Shown here: positions 36,901 to 47,800 of the stretch, piece after piece | Layout: every line of letters starts with the position of its first letter | How positions within the stretch are numbered: position 1 is the stretch's first letter | Assembly (NCBI GenBank): GCA_963693285.1 | Contig: OY848924.1 | Coordinates: forward strand, 2,966,144 to 3,030,143 | Origin: Xestospongia muta | Taxonomy: Eukaryota; Porifera; Demospongiae; Haplosclerida; Petrosiidae | Direction: 5' to 3' | DNA length: 64,000 nucleotides | Notes under the pieces: generated by a model | What the model saw: only the letters and a program-made list of their open reading frames with translations | Told to the model about the DNA's origin: nothing | Database searches by the model: none | Translations under genes and position numbers: made by a program

Positions 36901-38925
36901 TGGATGGATGATGGAGTGATAAATGGATCAATAGTATTGTCTCCATAATGTTTGTTCTTATAATTTGATATTTATCTTTACAGTGATTTTAATCCACTTC
37001 TGGAGATTTTAGGACTATATTTTCAAATAAGAGATGATTATGCTAACTTAATGTCTATTGAAGTGAGTAATATTGACAATAAATTAACTCATTAGAGCAA
37101 TTTATTATATAACTATATTGTGACGTTACATTTACAGTAATAATAGAATTATAGAGTTATAATTTAGGGTTATGTTGATATAGTAAGACAATTGTGTCAA
37201 CAGTAATTATCTTAATTATGGGAGTGGCTCACTACCGCCTCATAACTTATATATATAATTTGAGTCTTGTCTCCAGATACTCACTCACTATCATTAAGCA
37301 TTTAGGATTAAGGTTTGAGGTAGGCTCTAATAACAGCATAAAAATGTAGTATAATATTTATAACACCACTCTCATAATAATTTGACAAATGGCATGCTGT
37401 TCAAGAGAGATGTTACAATTTTTATATAATACAAATTAATTTTTGGTATAAATTTATTAATTTATTACTTTGTTTATCTATAACTGTCTATATTACTATA
37501 GTATACTGAGAATAAAAGTTTCTGTGAAGATTTAACAGAAGGCAAATTCTCATTTCCAATAATTCATGGAATAAGAAATGACCCTTCATCAAAACTGATG
37601 AGTATCCTTTTTAAGTTTACAATGACACAATGTATATGTTCAATATAGTTGTATTAGTACTATGATATGCGCTATGTTGTATTAGTACTATGATATGTGC
37701 TATGTTGTATTAGTACTATGATAAAACTAGTCTTACAAGATATACATGTATACTAATATAGTTCAGATAGTATCTGCCAGTAAAAATGGATCCTCCCACA
37801 TGTAATTAAACAACAGTGGTACATGTATATAACATGTACAGGTATATTTTTGTTATTTTTCTGAAGTTTATTTTCTGTCAGATATTTTAAGACAGAGGAC
37901 AACTGATGTGGATATAAAGAAGTTCTTCTTACAATGTCTTGAACAAACTGGTACATTTGGCTACACTGTACAAATATTAAGGGACTTGGAACAAAAGTAA
38001 GTATATTTATTGTTAATTTTCTGCATAAGATATTAGATTTGACAAAAAAGTAAAAAATGTGAAGTAGACTTCAAAATAGGAAGAAGGTGTGGTTTTAAAT
38101 TAGGCAAAGTATGGCCACTTATAGTTTGTATAGATGAAAAGAAGTATATTCTGTTAAGAATCGCTATGGTTGGAATTCCAATAATTAACTAGATAATTAA
38201 ATAATTAATTCCTCATCATCAACCTAAGTTTATATAGTGTCATAGTTACAAAGTTTTTTAAGCACGGTTAAGCTTTTTGCGGTTCTCTGTCACTGTGTCT
38301 TTTAAATGTATCCTATTTTTACTATTAAAAGTATTTCTCACAACTACTTTCTGCTAAGCTAAAAAATGCTTAACCCAAATGTTCATTAATAATATGCAAA
38401 TTACATGTAATATGGAATGTAAGGAATGCCATTTACTTTATATGAGATTAATGGTTCTAAATAGCTAGGACTAGTTTTGTGTTAACATTTTCAGACTTCA
38501 ATGTGTAAACCATTTTTCTCTAATTCATTATTAGTCAGAGTTATATCATTGAATTAGTAGTCATTCTCAATGTTAACAGAGTATATATATAGTTGTTGTT
38601 AAGAATTATATATGATCATTTGTAAACTGTTCTGGATATAGTTAAGCGTCATTACCAGTTGAACACTGAATCACTTGACTCAAACACATCAACCTAAGTA
38701 CATGTAGTTATAGTTAATATTAAACTATAGTAGTTATATTATATATACCATATATTAAAGTATTATATAATACTCATAACACACTAATCTTTACTTTTTT
38801 GTAGAGCTATTGATGAGATCAAAAAACTTGGTGGAAATGTGATATTGGAAACTATTGTGGACAAACTTGCCTTGTTATATAAGAATGTACCCTCACCAAC
38901 TGGGGGTGACCCTCCTAAATTATAA
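33991..38925 (+). CDS. GGPS1: Geranylgeranyl diphosphate synthase
   Basis: Eleven exons: 33991-34032, 34085-34153, 34514-34599, 34724-34770, 35777-35893, 36022-36123, 36780-36840, 36984-37062, 37502-37601, 37882-37996, 38805-38925. They sum to 939 nt, an uninterrupted frame of 312 aa, close to the roughly 300 aa of animal GGPPS. The enzyme adds isopentenyl diphosphate to farnesyl diphosphate, making the C20 donor for protein geranylgeranylation in the cytosol. Visible motifs: the first Asp-rich motif in IDDIEDN (exon 4), LRRG after it, [11 protein letters not shown] (exon 6), KTGGLF, the second Asp-rich motif RDDYAN (exon 8) and [12 protein letters not shown] (exon 9). Residues line up with vertebrate GGPS1 along the whole length. 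The start at 33991 ([14 protein letters not shown]) is the only in-frame ATG in the first exon. An AATAAA signal (38924-38929) overlaps the stop. Intron 4 holds a MITE; intron 9 a small tandem repeat. Confidence 0.95.
35055..35642. mobile_element. piggyBac-type non-autonomous element in GGPS1 intron 4
   Basis: TTAA at both edges (35055-35058 and 35639-35642) flanks an element starting CCCTTTGTGCACC and ending GTGTGAAAAGGG, the CCC..GGG ends and TTAA target of piggyBac. Inside, a degraded reading with acidic stretches ([11 protein letters not shown], then [11 protein letters not shown]) resembles the acidic N-terminus of piggyBac transposases, so it is probably an internally deleted copy of a real piggyBac element. 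No intact transposase. Confidence 0.75.
37648..37725. repeat. 28-bp tandem repeat, about 2.7 copies, in a GGPS1 intron
   Basis: GTTGTATTAGTACTATGATA followed by TGYGCTAT repeats at about 37648, 37676 and 37704 (the last copy partial), within GGPS1 intron 9. Confidence 0.85.
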
Positions 38926-39748
38926 TAAATGATTTGTTTTATTTATCATAATTAATATAGCTCTGATGTGGTTACTGGGAGAGGAAATAGGTGGTTTCAC
39001 ACCTCATATAATTGCAACTGTTACATAATTTTAAAGCTAGCTTGAAGCATTCAATATTAAAATTGTTAAGTAAATACTGTGAACAGAAACTATAAGTAAG
39101 GCCAAATAATTAACAAGTTAAGTATGAAAGATAAATAAACGAATGAATATAAAGGATATTAAATTATTTTTATGGTTTTACAAATAATTAAGTCATATTC
39201 TATGAAGTTGTTTGGCATTGTCAATGTTCTTAAAACTGAAATCAAGGTAATGTTATCACTCCTGTAGGAAGTATCGAAATAACTCTGGATACTGTGTGAC
39301 ACCTGGTCTCCTTTGATACAGATCTCAAGAATTGAAGAGACTCTTGGCAAATGGCTCCTGAAGTCTCTATTACCCATGGGACAAAGAAATGTGCTCAGTT
39401 GAGCTCTCTATACCTTTCTTTATTTACTCTTTCAATCTCAGAAGTAACATCATCAGTGTCTCTGGTGGATAATGTAGTACATGACACTGCAAAAGTACAG
39501 GGACATCTACCATGGTTTACCCAATTTTCCATAGAACCATTATAGACTGTTTAAGCTTATATATATATATACAGCCTTCATTTGCTCTAGCCTAACTTTT
39601 ATCATATCACAGCGAACGGTTCTTGAACAAGCTAGTATCTTCTTTTCTCCATGGTAATCAACGTGTTTAACTATTACATTAATACGTAATTATTACAAAC
39701 GACAGTTATACAATCTTACACACACACACATATATATATAACTAATGA
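38926..39748. other. Intergenic between GGPS1 and the membrane GTPase cluster
   Basis: No supported gene. Overlapping 60-70-codon open stretches at 39159-39545 on both strands lack splice or motif support. Confidence 0.35.
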
Positions 39749-39774
39749 TATTCCTTTTCGACAACTGTATTATG
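39749..39774 (+). promoter_or_regulatory. Conserved upstream box of membrane GTPase gene 1
   Basis: ATTCCTTTTCGACAACTGTA plus TTATG lies 75 bp before the start codon. Nearly the same box stands at 44792-44816 and 54286-54310, about 70 bp before the starts of genes 2 and 4, and is absent before the pseudogene copy. A CTGA...TTGGCTTTG.GAAATTA stretch after it is also shared. Likely core promoter or 5' leader. Confidence 0.55.
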
Positions 39775-39848
39775 GGTGGTAGTCTCTGACCGAAGGGCTT
39801 GGCTTTGCGAAATTACATAGCTTGAGTAGCCACGCCCAGAAATAAAGT

Positions 39849-42800
39849 ATGACTATGAAGCTGACTAAAGGGTTGTTTCTTTTTTTGGTGTTTTCTTTGA
39901 TATTCTTTTTACTGTCGAATCTAGTACTCTATTTAGGTTCAACAAGAGATGCAATTATCGCTAGGAAATTAATTTTAGTTTTTGGCGTATATACTGAATA
40001 TATTGTTGGCCCAAACTCATCCGCTCGTGATGTACGTGAGCTGTTTCGCATGTCTAGAGATGTTATTCTAGTTGGAGGATTACTTGTATTGATCATCAAT
40101 GTCATAGTTAAAGCATTGATAAGAAGATGGAGACCACTTAAAACATTAATTTCATTCTACATACCTCTCTGTCTTATACTAAGTCCTTTACTTATGTCAT
40201 GGTGGATAATTGGTTATGTTGCTGTTACTGGTGTGTTTTATTCATTGATGGTATTTGTGTATACAATTTTAGCCATGATGTTTGCTAAAAATACTTTAGG
40301 AAGACCTGTTAAAATCAATGCCAGTGAAACAGGTGAGTGTGTATGTATTGTTTTAGTAAGATAAAATCTATTTTAGTACGGATTTTGAGTTATTAATTAC
40401 TACTAAGCTATTCATATCATGATTAATGACATTTAATTTTTCCTCTATTAACGGAAATGAATGCACGTGTTTGACTTAGTGGAAATTATCAGTGACTGTT
40501 ATGGAAGAACTCTAAATCACTATGCTTAGATATCGTATTCTTTTGACTAGTTTTGAGTTGTGATTTATCTTTTGAGTTTTAAATTAATAAATTTGAATTA
40601 TTACACTCTGAAAATAGTCTGAAATGTAAAAAACCCTCCCCCCTTGACTTTTAGTAATTGAAACTAAAACTTAATGTTACCATTTTTATTACCAATGTAA
40701 TATTAAAGTAGTAAAAATCTAAAGTTGATAGTTAATATTTAAACAAAAGGCAAATGATAACAATTAAAATAAAACAACGCTTGTAAATGTATATGTTTAA
40801 ATATTCAATTTGTATTAACACATATATCCACTTAATTTTTTATAGATGAACAATATTACATGAGAATCTTCCAAGATCAACTAGAAAGAGAAGAATCATT
40901 AAAAGTGAATATTATTCAATGTATGACTATTGGTCCACCTGGTGTTGGTAAAACAACCTTGAAAAAACATCTGCTTGTTAATCATAAAAAGGATCCTAGT
41001 ACATTTGGGACATCAGATCATCATCCTAGTAGCCCAAGTAGCCCAGTGTGTGAAGAAGTTAAAATAGCTCAAATAACACTAGAAGAACTAAAAAGTAAGC
41101 AGGTACCTTGTACAGTTGCAGTAGATAAATACACTTGGAAAACTTGCACAATTGATGAACAAATGATTGCGTGTCTCAAAACATTGTCACAGAATAAAAC
41201 CAGACATGTCAGTACTAATGAAGTACTGTTTTGGACCAATTTTTTAATCATGATGGCCTTTCCTCTTTTTATATGTTGGATATTAATAGGGCATGAAAAG
41301 GATATTTATGATGACGATGATGATGACCCTAGAATACTAAACCGTAATCCAATAAAGAGGGCTTTTGTTGGGACTGTTTTTTATGGTATTGTTGGTTCTT
41401 TCTATTTTACATTATGTGCTATTTTACTGGTACTATATTGGATATATTCTTGTTGTGTTAAAACAAAAGAAGCTGATATTACAACTGCAGATGTCGTTTT
41501 GAAAGAAACACTTCAACAGAACATTATTAAAACAGTGCAGTCTCTCTTAGATCGAACTTTTACCATCTACTTCAGAGATTGTGGAGGACAACCAGAGTTT
41601 CACGAAGTTCTCCCTGCTTTAGCACGACACTCCACTTTGTTTTTTCTTGTGTTCAATCTTTCTGAGTGTCTTGACACTCAATATAAAGTCACTTATAAAA
41701 CTAGTGCTGGTCAGGTATCTGATCCATATGTGAGTAGTTTCAATGTTAAACAAGTTCTTCTACAATGTCTATCTAGTATTAGCTCAATTGGAAAGTACTC
41801 AAAGCCACAAATGAACTGTATTAAACTAATGTTTATGTGGTTGTGTAAAAGGATAGTTAAAGTTTGGAGGAAAAAAGTAAAAATGACAATTTCAAAAGTT
41901 ATCATCATTGGCACTCACAAAGACAAACTTGGAGACGTTGCAGAGGCTGATGATAAGGTTTTTCATATCAACAATCAGTTTGAAAATGAACTAAAAGGGA
42001 CAGACTGGTACTTTAAGGATATGATTGTACGAACAGAAAGTGGCAATCCTATTCTTGGAGTGAACACCTTCAATCAATGTGATATTAAACAAGTGAAAGA
42101 ACTAGTTAATGAAGTAGCTTTAAATGGAGACTATCAATTTGAAATACCTGCATCATGGTTGGTATTTGACTTCTGTATGCATAAGTTTGAAAAGAAGGTA
42201 ATGTCTTTAAAGGAATGTCAAAGTCTTTCACAAGAATGTAGTATTTCTCTTGGAGATGAATTTAATGCTGCTCTCTGGTTTCTACATAATAAAGTAGGGA
42301 CAATAAGGTATTTTAAAAATGTACCAAAACTTCAGAATGTAGTCATTACTGATCCTCAGCTACTCTTTGATATTGTGAGTGACTTAATTGTGAATACATT
42401 TTCCTTTAAAAGACATATAAGGAAGAAAAGTGAACATGACAGGTTTCGCTTATCTGGTCGTTTTACAAAGCATCATTTAGAGAGGTGTGAAGCTGTTAAA
42501 GAGAAGTTATTATCAGTAGAACAAGTAATAGCTGTTCTAGAACATCTTGTTATCATTGCTCCTGTAGGTATAAATGAGTCTAATGAACAGGAGTATTTTC
42601 TCCCTTGTGTTCTAGTACATGCTTCTCTTCCATCTACTCCATTGTTACATAATGATAGTGACATTCCTCCACTTCTTATTACATTCAAATGTCACTACAC
42701 TCCAAGAGGTATCTTTAGTTCACTCATTGCTAAAATCCTTATTGATGGTAAAGACAAGTGGGAACTTTCATCAGAAGAAATCTTCAGAGATCAAGTTGAA

Positions 42801-43804
42801 TTTTATCTTGTTAAGACAGGCCATAATGTTACTTTGACCAACTTTTTTAGGTTCCTTGAAATTGTCGTAAAATCTCCTCGAGGGTTTAGAAGAAGAAGTG
42901 ATAAAAATGTTTATGTCTCTGTCCAGCACTATATTTCTCAGTGTCTAACTTATGTAAAGAATCAGCTTAATTACACAGCTACTGCAGATCATTTCTTTGG
43001 CTTTTATTGTAAGGAACATAAGAACAGTTCTATAGAAGATCATCCTGCAATATGTAATAATGGTTGTCCTACATATACAAAATGCAGTTGTAAAGGAAGC
43101 CTTAAAGCATACCTATTACCACAAGAACAGCTATGGTTTAATGGAGAAAGTAAGTTTTCCCTGTACATAGTTTTACACATATATAATAGTATACAGATTA
43201 TATACATTATTAAAGTATACATTTGTATTTTAACATATATATATATACATATATTTACTTATTGTTTATTTGTATACTATAGTTTCTGGCTATGAAGCTG
43301 ATTTACTATTACTTGAAGGTATGAATACATAGTATATGGATGTAATATTAATGTTTATCATTTGTTTACTCTTTTCAGCTACTAAACCAGAAAAACATTC
43401 ATTGCTGACATTACTTACTTCTATCAGTGCTAAGTGGCAAGAGATTGGAGATCTACTTGGAGTTGATTCTAACATTATTGAGGGATTACATACTTCATAC
43501 TTATCTAACGAAGTTAAGATGTCCAAGGTATTACAGAGCTGGTTGGATAATGCACCAACTCCAACATGGCATAACATAATCAGTATCTTAGAGGGACCTT
43601 TAAAGAAGAAATCATTAGCTGCTGAGATTCGTAATAGTCTAGCAAGTATGTATATAATGGACTATAATATTATAATTATACATTAGATTGTGAATAAGTA
43701 ACATGTAATCTTGCTTTTTATATATTAAATGGTACTTGAAAAAATATCACAGTTCACACCATATTAATTGTTTCTTTTGTTTAGATCATGGCAGAACGTA
43801 CTAG
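39849..43804 (+). CDS. Membrane ROC-COR-like GTPase with death domain, gene 1
   Basis: Exons 39849-40332, 40846-43149, 43283-43318, 43379-43645, 43785-43804 total 3111 nt, one frame, 1036 aa. Exon 1 is a membrane module with helices at about residues 8-29, 71-91, 101-122 and 125-146. Exon 2 starts DEQYYMRIF and holds the GTPase: P-loop GPPGVGKTT (from residue 191), DxxG in DCGGQPEFHEVLP (from 406), THKD in IGTHKDKL (about 518). Two more hydrophobic helices (about 288-310 and 336-363), separated by a loop with six Asp, lie between P-loop and DxxG. A COR-like region follows (NAALWFLHNKVGTIRYF, then FRLSGRFTKHHLE and EYFLPCVLVHA), then a Cys/His segment (FYCKEH, HPAIC, CPTYTKC). Exon 4 is a death domain (SAKWQEIGDLLGVD, LQSWLDNAPTPTWHNII). 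The last exon codes only NHGRTY. The architecture suggests a membrane-anchored nucleotide switch feeding a death-fold adaptor. Ligand and location are unknown. Confidence 0.85.
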
Positions 43805-44791
43805 CAGTTCTAGATTGCAATCACATGTATAAGTGACTAATAGAATTAATAGATTGATGACTGATGCCCTTTTTTAAAAATAAATACTATGTATGTATTT
43901 TTATAGCAATGTAGGTGTATTTCTTGTATTTTTTATTTGACACTTCATGCTGCATTTCATTGACAATAGGTTTGTTTTACATTTTCTTGGTATAGTGACT
44001 ATTCAGTTTAAATTTTGTCATAGTATATTGTATTAATGTTAGTTATAAAAATTATCATTACATACACTACTGTAGTATTTTATAATTATAATAATTGTTT
44101 ATATAAATATTGAGGATAAAGTGATATTGTCTTGAAGATTACTATATCTATTTACCTAGAAAGTGTATAAAACTACGAGAAGAGAAAGTGAATTTATGTC
44201 ATGCTGTTGTAATGAAGCTGTGTATTATATATTGTGTCATGATTGAAACATGGCTTATAATATCATTACCTCTGTACCATTTTGTTTTAATGTAATTGTT
44301 TAGTTAAAACAAAAGGTTAATGTTAAATAGATAAATTTGGTTGATGGATAGATAGTTTGATATAGATCAATGAACATAGATTAGATTGAAAAATGGATGT
44401 TGTCATATGCAATCTATGTACTACAGAAGATGTTTGATGTACACTAAACCTTACGCTGATGTTATATTTATATATATATACTGCATTTTGTAGAGTTCAG
44501 TTTATATCAATATTGTGAACTCAATAGTTAAACAAAATAATTTTGAGAGCTGTTATTATGCAATCTGTAGTGACTTTGCCTTGTCAATATGTGTAAGGGC
44601 TGTCACTACAAAGAATATATAATTGAACATTCTTACATCCTACAAACATGTCCTTTTTAAGAAGTCATTTGTGTAGGCACTTAAAAATGTGAAATTCCAT
44701 AGTAATTAGTGAACACAGCAGTTTACATTGGTAATACTTTTCTTGGGAAAGTATGCAACCAACAGTTATATTATCTTACATAGTTAATGAA
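43805..44791. other. Spacer between genes 1 and 2
   Basis: No gene seen. AATAAA-type signal at about 43878, GATA-rich stretch near 44339-44365. Closely matches the spacer 53306-54285. Confidence 0.5.
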
Positions 44792-44816
44792 ATTCCTTTT
44801 CGACAATTGTATTATG
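44792..44816 (+). promoter_or_regulatory. Conserved upstream box of membrane GTPase gene 2
   Basis: ATTCCTTTTCGACAATTGTA plus TTATG, 70 bp before the chosen start; same box as before genes 1 and 4. Confidence 0.55.
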
Positions 44817-44885
44817 CGAGGTATGTAATTTCTGAACAAAGAGTTTGGCTTTGTGAAATTATACAGCAAGCTACAAAGTAGAGAT

Positions 44886-47800
44886 ATGAAGAAAGTCTTA
44901 TTTCTTTTTTTCGTGTTTTCTTTGATGTTATTTTTACTGTCGAATTTAGTGGCATATTTTGGTTCAACAAGAGAAACAAGTAAACTCGTTTTAGTTTTTG
45001 GCGTATTTGCTAAAACTATTTCCGAATATATTGCTGACCCAGAATTAATCATTCTTGATTTTCATACGATGTTTGTTGAATATGGTGGTGCTATTGTAGG
45101 TGGAGGGTTTTATGTATTGATTGTCAATGTCATAGCTCAAGCAATGATAAGAAGATGCAGACCATGTAAAACATTAATTACATTCTATATACCACTCTCT
45201 CTCATACCAAGTCCTTTACTTGCGTCGTTGTGGAAAAATGGTTATATTAATTTTTCCAGTGTCTTTCTTTCATTTTTGGCATTTTTATATACATCTGCAG
45301 CCATGATATATGCTCGAACTACTTTAGGAAGACACACTATAATCAAAGCAAGTAAAACAGGTATGTGTGTTGTTTTAGTAAACAAAAACTTTAGCCAAGG
45401 TATATTTTGTATGTATATAAGTTATTAATTACTGTACTCTGTCCGAGTTGAGTTGTACTTGTTCACGTGAATGTCATGCGAACAAACATTACCTGATTAT
45501 TATTTTAATAGTAATAATTGTTATATATAATAGAATATCTGTTTATATAATTAGAATTGTAATTTTGAGATGCCACGTGACATACGGCTGACTTCTCAAG
45601 GTAAAAGTATTATTCTAAGGTGCGGAATTTGAAGTATGAGGAAAGTATTCCATTGGAAATGTATGGCATTTATAGTTTACTACTTTCTCGTAGGACTAGA
45701 GAGCCAAATGTTTTTAAATATAATGCGCATTTGCGAGTTGAATTGATTAGTGCAAGTTCTATGCGGATAGCACATAAAACGGCAAAGTTATTTACATGTC
45801 TGTGTGGCCTAATTCAACTCGGACAGAGTATATTACACTGTTCATTTGTCATATCTTAATTAACGATATTACTTCCTCTATTACCGGAAATAGCAATGCA
45901 CGTTTTTTAATTCGTAGTGTCTATTTGTCCGGCAGGAAATGTATACTTTGTTGTATAAAGGTAGGTTAAGGTATAAGGGGTGGGGATCAGTTTAATACAC
46001 AACAAAGTATACATTTCCTGCCGGACAAATAGACACTGCCTTTTTAATTTGTGAAAATTATTAGTGACTGTTACGGAAAGAAATTGTATACCACTATGCT
46101 TAGATATCATATTCCTTTAATTAGTTTTAAGTGGTTATTTATCTTTAGAGTCTTAAATAAATTAAAATTACTACAAACTGAAAATAGTCTGAAATGTACA
46201 TTTTGGTAAAAGCCCATCCCTTGACTTTTAGTAATTAAAACTAAAACTGAATTTTTCCATCTTTTACCAATATAATACTAAAATAGTAAAATATAAAGTT
46301 GATAGTTAATATATAAGCAAAGCCAAATGTTAACAATTAAACTAGCTAAACAACACTTGTAAATGTATATGTTTAAATATCTATATATCCGCTTATAATT
46401 TTTTGCAGACGAACAAAATTACATGCGTATCTACCAAGAACAACTTGACAGAGAAGGATCATTAAAAGTGAATATTATCCAAGGTATGACTATTGGTCCA
46501 CCTGGTGTTGGTAAAACAACCTTGAAAAAACATCTACTTTCTAATCATAAAAAGGATCCTAGTACATTTGGGACACCAGATCATCATCCTAGTAGCCCAA
46601 GTAGCCCAGTGTGTGAAGAAGTAAAAATAACTCAAATAACACTAGAAGAAGTAAAAAGTAAGCAGTTACCTTCTACAGTTGCAGTAGATAAATATACTTG
46701 GAAAACTTGCACAATCGATGAGAGAATGGTTGCCTGTCTTAAAACGATGTCACAAAATAAAAGTAGTCGTGTCAGTACTAATGAAGTATTGTTCTGGACC
46801 AATTTTTTAGTCATGATGGCTTCTATATATTTTTGCATCTGTCTCTATCTAATAGTAATTGAAAATATAGATGATGATAAAGTTGCTGATGAGTATAAAA
46901 AGCAAAATATGGATACACCTACTATGACTCTTATTTATGGTTCTATTGGTTATCATTATTTTTTATCATCTGGTTTTGTACTGGCACTAAATTGGATGTA
47001 TTCATGCTGTGTTAAATCCACCAAAACTAATAACATAACTGCAGATGACCTTGTGAAAACAACACTTCAGAAAAACCTTAAGACAGTACAGTCTCTCCTT
47101 GATCAAAATTTTACCATCTACTTCAGAGACTGTGGAGGACAACCAGAGTTCCATGAAGTTCTACCTGCTTTAGTTCCACACTCCACTTTGTTCTTTCTTG
47201 TCTTCAACCTTTGCGAAGGTCTTGACACTCAATACAAAGTGACTTATAAAACTAGTAATGAGAAAGTATCTGATCCATATGTGAGTAGTTTCACTATTAA
47301 ACAAACTCTTCTACAATGTCTAGCTAGTATTGGCTCAATTGGAAACTACTCAAAGCCACAAATGAAAAGGATCAAATTAATGTTTACGAGGTTGTGGAAA
47401 AGAATATTTAAAGTTTGGCTGAAAAAAGTAAAAATGACAATTTCAAAAGTTATCATCATTGGCACTCACAAAGACAAACTTGGAGATGCTGTTGAGGCTG
47501 ATAATAAAGTTTTTCAAGTCAACAATTGGTTTGAAAATGAACTAAAAGGCACAGACTGGTACTTTAAGGACATGATTGTACGAACAGAAAGTGGCAATCC
47601 TATTCTTGGAGTGAACACCTTTAATCAATATGATATTAAACAAGTGAAAGATCTAGTTAATGAAGTAGCTTTAAATGAAGACTATCAATTTGAAATACCT
47701 GCATCATGGTTGGTATTTGACTTCTGTATGCAAAAGTTTGAAAAGAAGGTAATGTCTTTAAAAGAATGTCAAATTCTTTCAAAAGAATGTAAAATTTTTC

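Noticed and set aside
44853..44885. Extension of gene 2 start upstream to 44853
   Set aside because: The upstream codon is GTG, not ATG, and the first ATG (44886) matches the start of gene 4 and places the first membrane helix right after the start.
45620..45859. 79-codon open stretch inside intron 1 of gene 2
   Set aside because: It lies in a MITE, and the corresponding element in gene 4 has a deletion in it; no domain.
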